DNA of 18,931 nt from DASZXJ01 sp035545895 (lineage in GTDB: Bacteria; Planctomycetota; Phycisphaerae; Tepidisphaerales; Tepidisphaeraceae): assembly GCA_035545895.1 (NCBI GenBank), contig DASZXJ010000223.1:1-18931 (forward strand), in the 5' to 3' direction. The position numbers and the translations under genes were made by a program. Under the pieces are notes generated by a model. That model worked only from the letters and a program-made list of their open reading frames with translations, was not told the origin of the DNA and made no database searches. Positions 5,933-13,488 of this stretch are shown piece by piece (positions within the stretch are counted from its first letter, which is position 1; each line of letters begins with the position of its first letter).

Positions 5933-7126
5933 ATGAAAACGCGAAGCATTTCCATATTGGCATTGGTCGGCCTGCTCGCCGGTTGTAATCGCGAAGACCT
6001 GGCCATTCGAGAACAGCATGCACCCAAACAGCAACTGGTGATGGCCAGCGCTTCTGGAATGGAACTTGCCGAAGCCGCGCAAGCTGCCGAACCTGCCGCG
6101 GGCGCGCAGGAGATTCAATGGACCGTTCCCGACGGTTGGAAGTCCTTGCCGCCGTCTGCGATTCGGCTGGCATCGTTTCAGGTTTCTGAGAATCCCGATG
6201 TGCAGGTCAGCGTCGTTCCATTGAGCGGCGCATCCGGCGGGTTGCTCGCCAACGTCAATCGTTGGGAAGTTCAGTTAACCCTGCCGCCAACCCCGGAAAA
6301 AGATCTGCCCAAAATTTTGAAACACGCCGACGTCAGCGGCAGTGCGGTAGACATGGTCGATCTGATGGGGCCAGCCACCGCCAAGCCGCAGTTGCGCATG
6401 CTTGGCGCGATCCTGCCGCATGGCGAGCGAACGTATTATTTCAAACTCGTCGGGCCGGCTGACATCGTCGGAGCGCAAAAGGACAAGTTCGAAGCGTTCA
6501 TCAAATCGATCAAATTTGTGGCAGGTGGAAAAGCCCCGGAGATCGGTGATTTGCCGCCAATGCCCGGCGATATGCAGAACCTTCCAGCGGGTCATCCGCA
6601 GGTGGGTGGTGGTGCACCGGGTGAATTGCCCGCGGGACATCCACAGATCGGCGCACAGGCGCCTGCGATGCCGCAGCCTGCCGAGGCTGGGTCGGCTGAT
6701 ATCACGTATTCGACTCCCAATGGCTGGGTCAAAGATCCGCCGATGCAGTTTCGATTGGTTTCGTTTCACGTTGGCGAAAACGCCCAGCGAGTGGATGTGA
6801 TCGTCTCGCGCCTCCCGGCCACGGGTTCGGGCTCGCCGATCGACAACATCAATCGCTGGCGCGGACAGGTGGGCTTGCCGCCGAGCAAGGAAGGCGAGCC
6901 GCAACTAAATCAACCGGTGAAGGTGGACGGCGCTGACGGCAGCCAGTTTGATTTCACCGGCCCCGGCGCTGCAGCTCAAGCCAAACGCATCATCGTCGCG
7001 TGGGTGCCCAAAGGGACTGACTGGTGGTTCTTCCGCGTGTCGGGACCATCAAGCCTGGTCACTCAACAGCAGGCTGGCTTTGACAACTTCCTTAAATCCG
7101 TGAAATTCTCCGCACCCAAGCCGTGA
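5933..7126 (+). CDS. lipoprotein with two copies of one domain
   Basis: This 397-residue exported protein starts at ATG 5933 (an upstream TTG at 5912 would spoil the signal peptide). MKTRSISILALVGLLAGC is a typical lipoprotein signal with the lipid-bearing Cys at 18. Two homologous halves follow: about residues 59-197 (WTVPDGWKSLPPSAIRLASF ... NVNRWEVQLTLPP ... FIKSIKF) and 256-395 (YSTPNGWVKDPPMQFRLVSF ... NINRWRGQVGLPP ... FLKSVKF). They are joined by a Pro/Gly-rich linker carrying LPAGHPQVG and LPAGHPQIG. I do not know a named function. The stop overlaps the start of the ResB-CcsA gene (GTGA), so translation is coupled. A role in cytochrome c or redox assembly on the outer face of the membrane is inferred from that coupling. 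Confidence 0.8.
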   Translation: MKTRSISILALVGLLAGCNREDLAIREQHAPKQQLVMASASGMELAEAAQAAEPAAGAQEIQWTVPDGWKSLPPSAIRLASFQVSENPDVQVSVVPLSGASGGLLANVNRWEVQLTLPPTPEKDLPKILKHADVSGSAVDMVDLMGPATAKPQLRMLGAILPHGERTYYFKLVGPADIVGAQKDKFEAFIKSIKFVAGGKAPEIGDLPPMPGDMQNLPAGHPQVGGGAPGELPAGHPQIGAQAPAMPQPAEAGSADITYSTPNGWVKDPPMQFRLVSFHVGENAQRVDVIVSRLPATGSGSPIDNINRWRGQVGLPPSKEGEPQLNQPVKVDGADGSQFDFTGPGAAAQAKRIIVAWVPKGTDWWFFRVSGPSSLVTQQQAGFDNFLKSVKFSAPKP

Positions 7127-10100
7127 AAAATCGACTGAATAAAATCCTCAAGCCGCTGGCTTCGCTGAAGTTCACTGTTGCGCTGCTTGTACTGGGCATG
7201 ATCCTGATTTTTGTCGGCACGACCGTGCAAGGCGAAATGGGCATCTGGGATGTGCAGCGACGGTTTTTCCATTCGTGGGTCACTATCGTCGAATGGCGGC
7301 TGTTTTTCCCCCTCTGGGATTGGGGCATCAAAAACATCCCCGGCGCGATTCCGTTCCCCGGCGGATATACGCTCATCTTGCTCCTGCTTTTGAATCTGCT
7401 TGCGGCTCACACGATTCGATTCAATTTCACATGGAAACGGTCCGGCATCCTTCTGATTCATGGCGGATTGATTCTGCTGCTCGTTGGCGAAGTCGTAACG
7501 GCCGAGGGCGCTCGCGAAGGGCAGATGCTCATCGACGTCGGCGGCAGTTCCAATTTCACATCAGATGTGCGCGAGGCTGAGCTGGCGATCATCGACCCAT
7601 CACCGGCTGATTATGATGATGAGATCATCATTCCGGCAGCGCGGTTGGCAAGGCGAGATACGATCGTCCATCCCGAGCTTCCGTTTTCTGTTCGCATCGA
7701 TGAGTTCTATCCCAATTCCGATATTCTCGGTCCGCAGCAGGCGGGCACAAGAAAGGATGCTCGCGCAACGGCGGGTACTGGAAAAGATATCACGCTGATT
7801 CCCGCATCGAAATTCAGCGGCACCGATGCGTCCTCGGTTGATCAACCTTCGGCGTATGTCACGTTGACCAATAGCGATGGCAGCGCGATCGGAACCTACC
7901 TCGTCACAACGATTGAATTGCAGCCCCAGTTTCCACCGATCAATCAGCCTCAGATGTTCAAGGTTGGCGATAAGGAATATTGGCTCCAGCTTCGATTCAA
8001 ACGTGAATACAAGCCCTACACCATTCATCTGACGAAATTTACTCACGATGTCTATCAAGGCACGAACACACCCAAGAATTTTGCCAGCCTGATTCATCTG
8101 ACCGATCCCACCCAGAATGTCGACCGCGAAGTGTTGATCTGGATGAACCATCCATTGCGATATGCGGGTCAGACGTTTTATCAATCCGGCTTTGACAAGC
8201 AGGCGGATCGTTTCACGATCTTGCAGGTCGTCAAAAACCCCGGCTGGCTCATTCCGTACATTTCCTGCTCGATGGTCGCTTTGGGATTGCTCATTCATTT
8301 TGGAATGCACCTGATGACGTTCCTGTCGCGCCTGCGCGATGGGCGATTGACGTTGCCTCAGCACGGCAAGCCAAAAAAGATTCAGGCCAAGCCGTCGATG
8401 GTTCCTGCGGTGGTGATCACGGCCTTGTGCGCGATTTACCTGATGGCCTTGGCGTTTCCGGGCAGCGAGCAAAGCGGCATCGACATGTTCGCCCGCGTGC
8501 CGGTTTCGTTTGAGGGTCGCACGATGCCCCTGGATTCGCTGGCGAGAAATTCGCTTCGCGTGCTCAGCGGGCGTTCGCAGGTGACGGTCAACGATGAATC
8601 CAAGCCGGCAATTTCATGGCTGCTCGACGTATTCTCTCGCCCGCAAATCGCAGCCGGTTACAAGGTCTTCCGCATCGATCTTCCCGATATCAAAAATCTG
8701 CTCGGCCTGGATGAAAATCAGAAACTTTTCAGCTTCGATGAAATCCTGAACAAGAAGGATGTGCTCAGCCAGCAGATCGATCTGGCAATGAATGTGCCGG
8801 AGAAAAAACGGGATCTTTATCAGCGAAAGATTGTCGAGTTGTACGGGCATTTGTCGCTGTTCAATCACCTCGCCCAGCCGGACGATCTTTATCTCTCGCC
8901 GCCTTTGGAATCAACCGATTGGCGACCGCTGGGCAAGGCGATGGAAGGGGTGGCAGCCGACAAATTGCCGAGCGATCCCGGCGCCAGCGCGTTTTTGCAG
9001 ATGATCGGCGCGGTGGCTCCACGAGCGCCCGAAGAAATGAAAGCCGGCGCTTCGGGCATGCCCATGCCCAATACACTGCCCGATGCGGCCATGCTTGAAG
9101 AATTCAAATCAATCGCCAGCCGATATCAGGCGCTGCTGCAAAGCAGATTGCCCGATGTGTCGCGCATGATGGATGCCGAGGTGCTATTCAATCGGGCTGA
9201 TCCGTTCATTAACTGCATGGCCCTTTATGTAATCGTCTTTATTCTGGCGGCTGTCTCGTGGCTTAAATGGCATGGGCCGATGTCACGGGCGGCGTTGTGG
9301 GTGTTGGTGCTGGCCGCGGTCGTTCACACGCTTGGATTGGGCATGCGGGTGTACCTGCAAGGCCGTCCGCCGGTGACGAATCTTTATTCATCCGCCGTCT
9401 TCATCGCATGGGGCGCGGTAATTTTCTGTGTTGGCCTGGAATTGATCTATCGAAACGGCGTTGCCAGTGCGGCTGCTGGCGCGATCGCGTTTCCTTCGCT
9501 GCTTATCGCTCATTATCTGTCCGGCAGCGGCGACACGATGCAAATGCTCCAAGCCGTGCTCGATACCAATATCTGGTTGGCGACTCATGTCGTTGTTGTC
9601 ACGCTGGGTTATACCGCCACGTTTTTGAGCGGCTTCCTCGCGATCGCCTATGTGCTCGGAGGCGTCGCCACCACAGCCATGACTTCGGACGTTCGAAAAA
9701 CACTTGTTCGCATGGTTTATGGCGTGGTTTGCTTTGCCATGTTGTTCAGCTTCGTCGGAACCGTGCTGGGCGGCATCTGGGCGGACCAATCCTGGGGCAG
9801 GTTCTGGGGTTGGGATCCGAAAGAAAATGGCGCGGTTCTGATCGTTCTTTGGAATGCGATCATCCTTCATTCACGGTGGGGCGGCCTGGTGCAGGAACGC
9901 GGCTTCATGCTGCTGGCGGTGGCGGGGAATATCGTCACGAGCTGGAGCTGGTTTGGCACAAATATGCTGGGCATTGGGCTGCACAGTTACGGATTCATGG
10001 ATTCAGCCCTGTTCTGGCTGGTGGCTTTTGATGCTCTGCAATTGGCGATCATTGCGGTGGGTTTATTGCCCGTGGAATGGTGGCGAAGCCTGGCTTCAAC

Positions 10101-10128
10101 CCAGGGTCTGACCGCCAAGCCCGCTTAA
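7123..10128 (+). CDS. fused ResB-CcsA cytochrome c maturation protein (System II)
   Basis: The 1001-residue multi-pass protein exports heme and joins it to apocytochrome c on the outer side of the membrane, as the CcsBA fusion does in System II. The N-terminal third is ResB/Ccs1-like: membrane segments at about 13-31, 80-97 and 103-121, a large extracytoplasmic region to about 370 including YAGQTFYQSGF, and another segment near 378-395. A second soluble region (about 450-690) precedes the CcsA half, which shows GRPPVTNLYSS, the tryptophan-rich heme site WGRFWGWDPKENGA (about 890-903), and histidines in WLATHVVVV and GLHSYGF. The start is GTG at 7123, overlapping the lipoprotein stop. It implies a respiratory chain rich in c-type cytochromes. 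Length and order match known fusions. Confidence 0.93.
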   Translation: MKNRLNKILKPLASLKFTVALLVLGMILIFVGTTVQGEMGIWDVQRRFFHSWVTIVEWRLFFPLWDWGIKNIPGAIPFPGGYTLILLLLLNLLAAHTIRFNFTWKRSGILLIHGGLILLLVGEVVTAEGAREGQMLIDVGGSSNFTSDVREAELAIIDPSPADYDDEIIIPAARLARRDTIVHPELPFSVRIDEFYPNSDILGPQQAGTRKDARATAGTGKDITLIPASKFSGTDASSVDQPSAYVTLTNSDGSAIGTYLVTTIELQPQFPPINQPQMFKVGDKEYWLQLRFKREYKPYTIHLTKFTHDVYQGTNTPKNFASLIHLTDPTQNVDREVLIWMNHPLRYAGQTFYQSGFDKQADRFTILQVVKNPGWLIPYISCSMVALGLLIHFGMHLMTFLSRLRDGRLTLPQHGKPKKIQAKPSMVPAVVITALCAIYLMALAFPGSEQSGIDMFARVPVSFEGRTMPLDSLARNSLRVLSGRSQVTVNDESKPAISWLLDVFSRPQIAAGYKVFRIDLPDIKNLLGLDENQKLFSFDEILNKKDVLSQQIDLAMNVPEKKRDLYQRKIVELYGHLSLFNHLAQPDDLYLSPPLESTDWRPLGKAMEGVAADKLPSDPGASAFLQMIGAVAPRAPEEMKAGASGMPMPNTLPDAAMLEEFKSIASRYQALLQSRLPDVSRMMDAEVLFNRADPFINCMALYVIVFILAAVSWLKWHGPMSRAALWVLVLAAVVHTLGLGMRVYLQGRPPVTNLYSSAVFIAWGAVIFCVGLELIYRNGVASAAAGAIAFPSLLIAHYLSGSGDTMQMLQAVLDTNIWLATHVVVVTLGYTATFLSGFLAIAYVLGGVATTAMTSDVRKTLVRMVYGVVCFAMLFSFVGTVLGGIWADQSWGRFWGWDPKENGAVLIVLWNAIILHSRWGGLVQERGFMLLAVAGNIVTSWSWFGTNMLGIGLHSYGFMDSALFWLVAFDALQLAIIAVGLLPVEWWRSLASTQGLTAKPA

Positions 10129-10358
10129 TATGGCTGCCTGCCAATCCCGCACCTTCAAATCATTGAACTGCCACGATGACAGGCGATTGCGATGCGAGGG
10201 CGCTGCTGCCGGATCACAAGTATTGTATTTGAAATAACTTATATTTATGGCAATGCTGCTGTTTTCCGGCATCGCCTTTGTTATTGTCGCTTTGCTCTCG
10301 GAGCGATTTGTTCTGACAACTGAAAAACAGGCAATACCAACTGTCCAAGGAGAATTCG
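10129..10358 (+). promoter_or_regulatory. leader region of the chaperone locus
   Basis: This 230-nt gap probably carries the promoter for groEL1. It contains an AT-rich patch (10218-10250) unlike its surroundings, but no hexamer pair good enough to name. I looked for the CIRCE heat-shock operator (TTAGCACTC with its inverted copy) and a sigma-32 type promoter and saw neither. AAGGAG lies just before the groEL1 ATG. Confidence 0.4.
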
Positions 10359-12050
10359 ATGGCCGCCAAGATGCTGAGCTTTGATGTCGAAGCACGCAAG
10401 AGTTTGCTAGAGGGTGTGAGCAAGATGGCGCGGGCCGTCAAAGCGACGCTTGGCCCGCGCGGCCGCAATGCGGTGATCGATAAAGGATGGGGCCCACCCA
10501 ACATCACCAAGGACGGCGTCACCGTCGCCGAGGAAGTCGAGCTGACCGACAAGTTCGAAAACATCGGCGCCAAGCTCGTCAAGGAAGCCGCCAGCAAGAC
10601 CTCCGACGTCGCCGGCGACGGCACGACCACCGCCACCGTGTTGGCCGAGGCCATTTTCCGCGAAGGGTATCGCTCGTTGACCGCCGGCGCTGACGCCATG
10701 GCGCTGGCGCGCGGCATTCGCAAGTCCGTGGCCGCGGTCATCTCGTCGCTGCAGAAACAATCCAAGCCGATCGATCATGGCAAGAAGGATGACATCGCCA
10801 ATGTCGCGTCGATCTCCGCCAACAACGATCGTGAAATCGGCAATATCATGGCCGACGCGTTCATGAAGGTCGGCAAGGACGGCGTCATTACCGTCGAAGA
10901 GGGCAAGAGCCTGGCGACTGAAGTCACCGTTGTCGAAGGAATGCAATTTGACCGTGGATACCTGTCGCCCAACTTCATCACCAATCCCGATGAGATGGAA
11001 ACGGAACTGGAACGCTGCTTTGTCCTTGTTTACGAGGACAAGATCAGCGCCGCCGCCAAGCTCATTCCGCTGCTCGAAAAAATCCAGAAGGCCAAACGCC
11101 CGCTGCTGATCATCGCGGAAGATGTGGAAGGCGAAGCCCTCGCGACCCTGGTCGTGAACAAGCTTCGCGGCATCCTGAATGTGTGCGCGGTCAAGGCTCC
11201 GGGTTATGGCGATCGTCGCAAGGCGATGCTCGAAGACCTGGCGATTCTCACCGGCGGCGAAGCAATCATGAAAGACCTTGGCATTGAACTCGACAAGGTC
11301 GAGATCAGCCAGCTTGGCCAGGCCAAGCTCGTGCGGGTCGATAACGACAACACGACGATCATCGAAGGCGCCGGCGAATCCAAGGCGATTCAGGGCCGTA
11401 TCGATCAGATTCGTCGCGAGATTGAAATCACCACCAGCGATTACGACCGCGAAAAGCTTCAGGAACGCCTGGCCAAGCTTGCGGGCGGCGTCGCTCAGAT
11501 CAACGTCGGCGCTGCAACCGAAGCCGAACTCAAGGAAAAGAAAGCTCGCATTGAAGATGCACTGCACGCGACCCGCGCTGCGGTCGAAGAAGGCGTGGTT
11601 GCCGGCGGTGGAGTGGCTTTGATCCGCGCGATGAAAGCGCTCAACGGCGGCGGAAATCTCAAGCTTGAAGGCGATGAAGCCGTCGGCGTGAAGATCGTCC
11701 GGGCCGCACTCGCCTCGCCCCTCAAGCAGATCGGCGAAAACGCCGGCACGAGCGGCAGCGTCGTTGTGCGTCGGGTCATGGAATCCGAAGGCAACACCGG
11801 CTGGAACGCGCTGACCGGCGAATATGTGGACATGATCAAAGCCGGCGTGCTCACGCCCACCAAAGTCGAACGCACCGCCCTGCAAAATGCCGCTGAAGTG
11901 GCGATTCTGCTGCTTACCACCGACTGCATCATCGTCGAAGCCCCCAAAGCCAAGGACGATCACGCCGGTCATGGCCATGGCGACGAAGGCATGGGCGGAA
12001 TGGGTGGCATGGGAGGCATGGGAATGGGCGGCATGGGCGGGATGATGTAA
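10359..12050 (+). CDS. groEL: chaperonin GroEL (first copy, with GGM tail)
   Basis: This 563-residue, full-length 60-kDa chaperonin forms double rings that fold proteins with ATP and GroES. Because the N-terminus aligns without gaps to E. coli GroEL, its numbering can be used: the ATP site GDGTTT with Asp87 is present, as is the catalytic Asp398 region (EDALHATRAAVEEG). The apical groove is mostly conserved (LATLVVNKLRG), but Tyr203 is Asn (GYLSPNF). The C-terminus has a His patch (HAGHGHG) and a long Gly-Gly-Met tail. AAGGAG precedes the ATG. No groES lies next to it: a 1-kb segment of unrelated genes intervenes. A 50-nt stretch is identical to groEL2. Confidence 0.97.
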   Translation: MAAKMLSFDVEARKSLLEGVSKMARAVKATLGPRGRNAVIDKGWGPPNITKDGVTVAEEVELTDKFENIGAKLVKEAASKTSDVAGDGTTTATVLAEAIFREGYRSLTAGADAMALARGIRKSVAAVISSLQKQSKPIDHGKKDDIANVASISANNDREIGNIMADAFMKVGKDGVITVEEGKSLATEVTVVEGMQFDRGYLSPNFITNPDEMETELERCFVLVYEDKISAAAKLIPLLEKIQKAKRPLLIIAEDVEGEALATLVVNKLRGILNVCAVKAPGYGDRRKAMLEDLAILTGGEAIMKDLGIELDKVEISQLGQAKLVRVDNDNTTIIEGAGESKAIQGRIDQIRREIEITTSDYDREKLQERLAKLAGGVAQINVGAATEAELKEKKARIEDALHATRAAVEEGVVAGGGVALIRAMKALNGGGNLKLEGDEAVGVKIVRAALASPLKQIGENAGTSGSVVVRRVMESEGNTGWNALTGEYVDMIKAGVLTPTKVERTALQNAAEVAILLLTTDCIIVEAPKAKDDHAGHGHGDEGMGGMGGMGGMGMGGMGGMM

Positions 12051-12058
12051 GGAGTGCC

Positions 12059-12403
12059 ATGGTCGTGAATAAAAACAAACAAGTGACGATTCATCGAAGT
12101 GAACTTTCGTTGGCGATTTCGAAGATCGATGGTTTGCTTTCTGGATTGACGACGGTTGCATCAGTTGGAGGTTCGGTTGGTCCATCAACCTATGCAATTG
12201 TTGGAGAAGTTTGGCACTCGGCGCAGGGGCGCCTGCATGAAACCGGCGCTGAAACATGGCCTATACCTGATGAGACGTGGACATTAGGTGATCTCATTGC
12301 TGCTGTTTCAACCTTACGGTCCGTAATGACTTCTTTTCTTACCCCTGAACAGGTTGCGGAGCTTGAAGATCGTGTGCCATTTGGGCTAACGGCGAGAAAA
12401 TGA
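12059..12403 (+). CDS. hypothetical protein, unknown family
   Basis: The 114-residue protein begins 8 nt after the groEL1 stop, with GGAG as ribosome-binding site, so it is probably read from the same transcript. It has no signal peptide, membrane segment or Cys cluster. The N-terminal part (SELSLAISKIDGLLSGL) and the part near TLGDLIAAVSTLRSVMTSFL look helical and could mediate dimerisation. I recognise no family. Base composition is visibly more AT-rich than in the flanking chaperone genes, as for the next two genes, which suggests a shared foreign origin. Confidence 0.6.
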   Translation: MVVNKNKQVTIHRSELSLAISKIDGLLSGLTTVASVGGSVGPSTYAIVGEVWHSAQGRLHETGAETWPIPDETWTLGDLIAAVSTLRSVMTSFLTPEQVAELEDRVPFGLTARK

Positions 12404-12532
12404 CGGAACGGACGAGAGGCGTAGAGGTGAAGATGATGATTGGAAGACGACTTTGAACGGAACGATGCCAAGGCAGTGAAGAAACGGAGACCGAATTAGG
12501 TTTGTCGGACATGAGATTGGTCGGAGAACCGG

Positions 12533-12775
12533 ATGCCGAAAGCCTTGAAGCATGGGCCGTATCGATTCTTCTTCTGGTCGCGCGAGCCGAATGAGCCGCC
12601 GCATGTGCATGTGCAGCGAGAGCGTTTTGAGGCGAAATTTTGGATTGATCCGGTTGTTGAGTTAGCTCAAAACTGGGGCTTTGCTCGGCATGAGTTGAAC
12701 AGAGTTGGGCGGATCATTGAAGCGCGCCGCACAATGTTGTTGGAGAAGTGGCATGAGCACTTTGACGAAACTTGA
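12533..12775 (+). CDS. DUF4160 family protein
   Basis: The 80-residue protein matches the DUF4160 pattern: GPYRFFFWSREPNEPPHVHV at residues 8-27, then AKFWIDPVVELAQNWGF, and WHEHFD near the end. The family is small and of unknown biochemical function. It is often encoded beside DUF2442 proteins, and such pairs have been suspected to be toxin-antitoxin-like modules. Here the two genes overlap by 23 nt, consistent with a fixed pair. GGAG stands before the ATG. It lies inside the AT-richer segment between groEL1 and groES, with no obvious link to protein folding. Confidence 0.85.
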   Translation: MPKALKHGPYRFFFWSREPNEPPHVHVQRERFEAKFWIDPVVELAQNWGFARHELNRVGRIIEARRTMLLEKWHEHFDET

Positions 12776-13091
12776 AGTCGTACCTGAGCCGGTTAATGTC
12801 CGGGTCACCAGCGACACGCTTAGTGTTGATCTGGCGGATGGCCGGACCATTTCTGTGCCGCTGGGCTGGTTTCCGCGCTTGTCCCATGGCACGGCACGTG
12901 AGCGAGCTCATTTTTCGCTTGGACGAAATGGAATTCATTGGCCGGATTTGGATGAGGACATCCCAGTTGCGGGTCTGTTGAACGGCGAAAAATCAGGCGA
13001 GTCACTAGGTTCTATTCAGAGGTGGCTGGATTCGCGTAAGTCGGTGCGACGGTTAACTAGCGGAAAAAAAGCAGGAACAAGTAACAAGTAA
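12753..13091 (+). CDS. DUF2442 family protein
   Basis: I take the ATG at 12753 (112 residues), inside the end of the DUF4160 gene. A longer upstream start would add residues in another frame of DUF4160 that look like noise. The core follows DUF2442: VTSDTLSVDLADGRTISVPL, then GWFPRLSHGT and GIHWPDLDEDIPVAGLL. The domain is thought to be a DNA-binding or antitoxin-like partner of DUF4160, but this is not proven. The C-terminus is unusual: the last residues (KKAGTSNK) and the stop are encoded by the repeat at 13074-13102, so the original end may have been replaced by the repeat. Confidence 0.82.
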   Translation: MSTLTKLEVVPEPVNVRVTSDTLSVDLADGRTISVPLGWFPRLSHGTARERAHFSLGRNGIHWPDLDEDIPVAGLLNGEKSGESLGSIQRWLDSRKSVRRLTSGKKAGTSNK

Positions 13092-13102
13092 CGAGGAACA
13101 AC
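13074..13102. repeat. word-like repeat, 'AACAAGTAAC' type
   Basis: GGAACAAGTAACAAGTAACG contains AACAAGT twice and is followed by AGGAACAACG. It supplies the stop codon of the DUF2442 gene (TAA at 13089-13091), and its GAGGAAC sits at a suitable distance before the groES ATG to act as ribosome-binding site. Similar 'gtaacaagtaac' phrases recur, from memory, in Planctomycetota intergenic DNA. Confidence 0.5.
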
Positions 13103-13105
13103 GAA

Positions 13106-13393
13106 ATGAAACTCAAACCCCTGGCAGATCGCGTGATCGTCAAGCAGTCCGATGCGGAAGAGAAGACCAAGTCCGGGATTTTGCTCCCCGATACGGCCAA
13201 GGAAAAGCCCACCAAGGGCAAGGTCATCGCTGCCGGCCCCGGCAAGCTGGACGACAACGGCAAGCGCATGGAACTCGGCGTTCGCGTCGGCGATACCGTC
13301 TTCTACGGAAAATATTCCGGCACGGATGTGACCGTCGATGGCGAGAAGTTTGTGATTTTGCGTGAGAGCGATCTGCTCGGCGTTTTGGAGTAG
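13106..13393 (+). CDS. groES: co-chaperonin GroES
   Basis: This 95-residue protein is the heptameric lid of the GroEL chamber. MKLKPLADRVIVKQ is the typical start. The mobile loop that binds GroEL is at about 16-32 (SDAEEKTKSGILLPDTA), with the hydrophobic GILLP contact, followed by GKVIAAGPG and the C-terminal VILRESDLLGVLE. Length is normal. GAGGA within the upstream repeat serves as ribosome-binding site. It lies 95 nt before groEL2, and the gap is filled with an inverted repeat that starts at the groES stop codon. Confidence 0.97.
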   Translation: MKLKPLADRVIVKQSDAEEKTKSGILLPDTAKEKPTKGKVIAAGPGKLDDNGKRMELGVRVGDTVFYGKYSGTDVTVDGEKFVILRESDLLGVLE

Positions 13394-13473
13394 TGATCAG
13401 TGGCCAGTAGCCGGTGGTCAGTTAAGACCCCGCTCTGGCCGTTACTGACCACCGACCACTGACAACTGACCAC
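13393..13473. repeat. 30-bp imperfect inverted repeat between groES and groEL2
   Basis: The left arm (13393-13422) and the reverse complement of the right arm (13444-13473) agree at 25 of 30 positions, around a 21-nt loop. The words GGTCAGT, ACTGACCAC and CACTGACAACTGACCAC mark it as a 'cactgaccactgac' type element, which I recall as a common intergenic family in Planctomycetota. The first base of the left arm is the last base of the groES TAG. GGAG for groEL2 follows directly. The hairpin could reduce read-through or stabilise groES mRNA. Confidence 0.7.
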
Positions 13474-13488
13474 TTGGAGTGAATAACA

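Noticed and set aside
10407..12257. 616-codon open frame antisense to groEL1
   Set aside because: Codon bias of a GC-rich sense gene opens the opposite strand. The translation resembles no family, while groEL1 itself is certain. The 381-codon frame opposite groEL2 is the same artefact.
12705..12752. Upstream start for the DUF2442 gene
   Set aside because: The added residues (MGGSLKRAAQCCWRSG) are just DUF4160 read in another frame and do not belong to the family's N-terminus.
10129..13105. CIRCE operator before groEL1 or groES
   Set aside because: I looked for TTAGCACTC with its inverted partner and found none. The only GAGTGC, near 12052, has no second arm.
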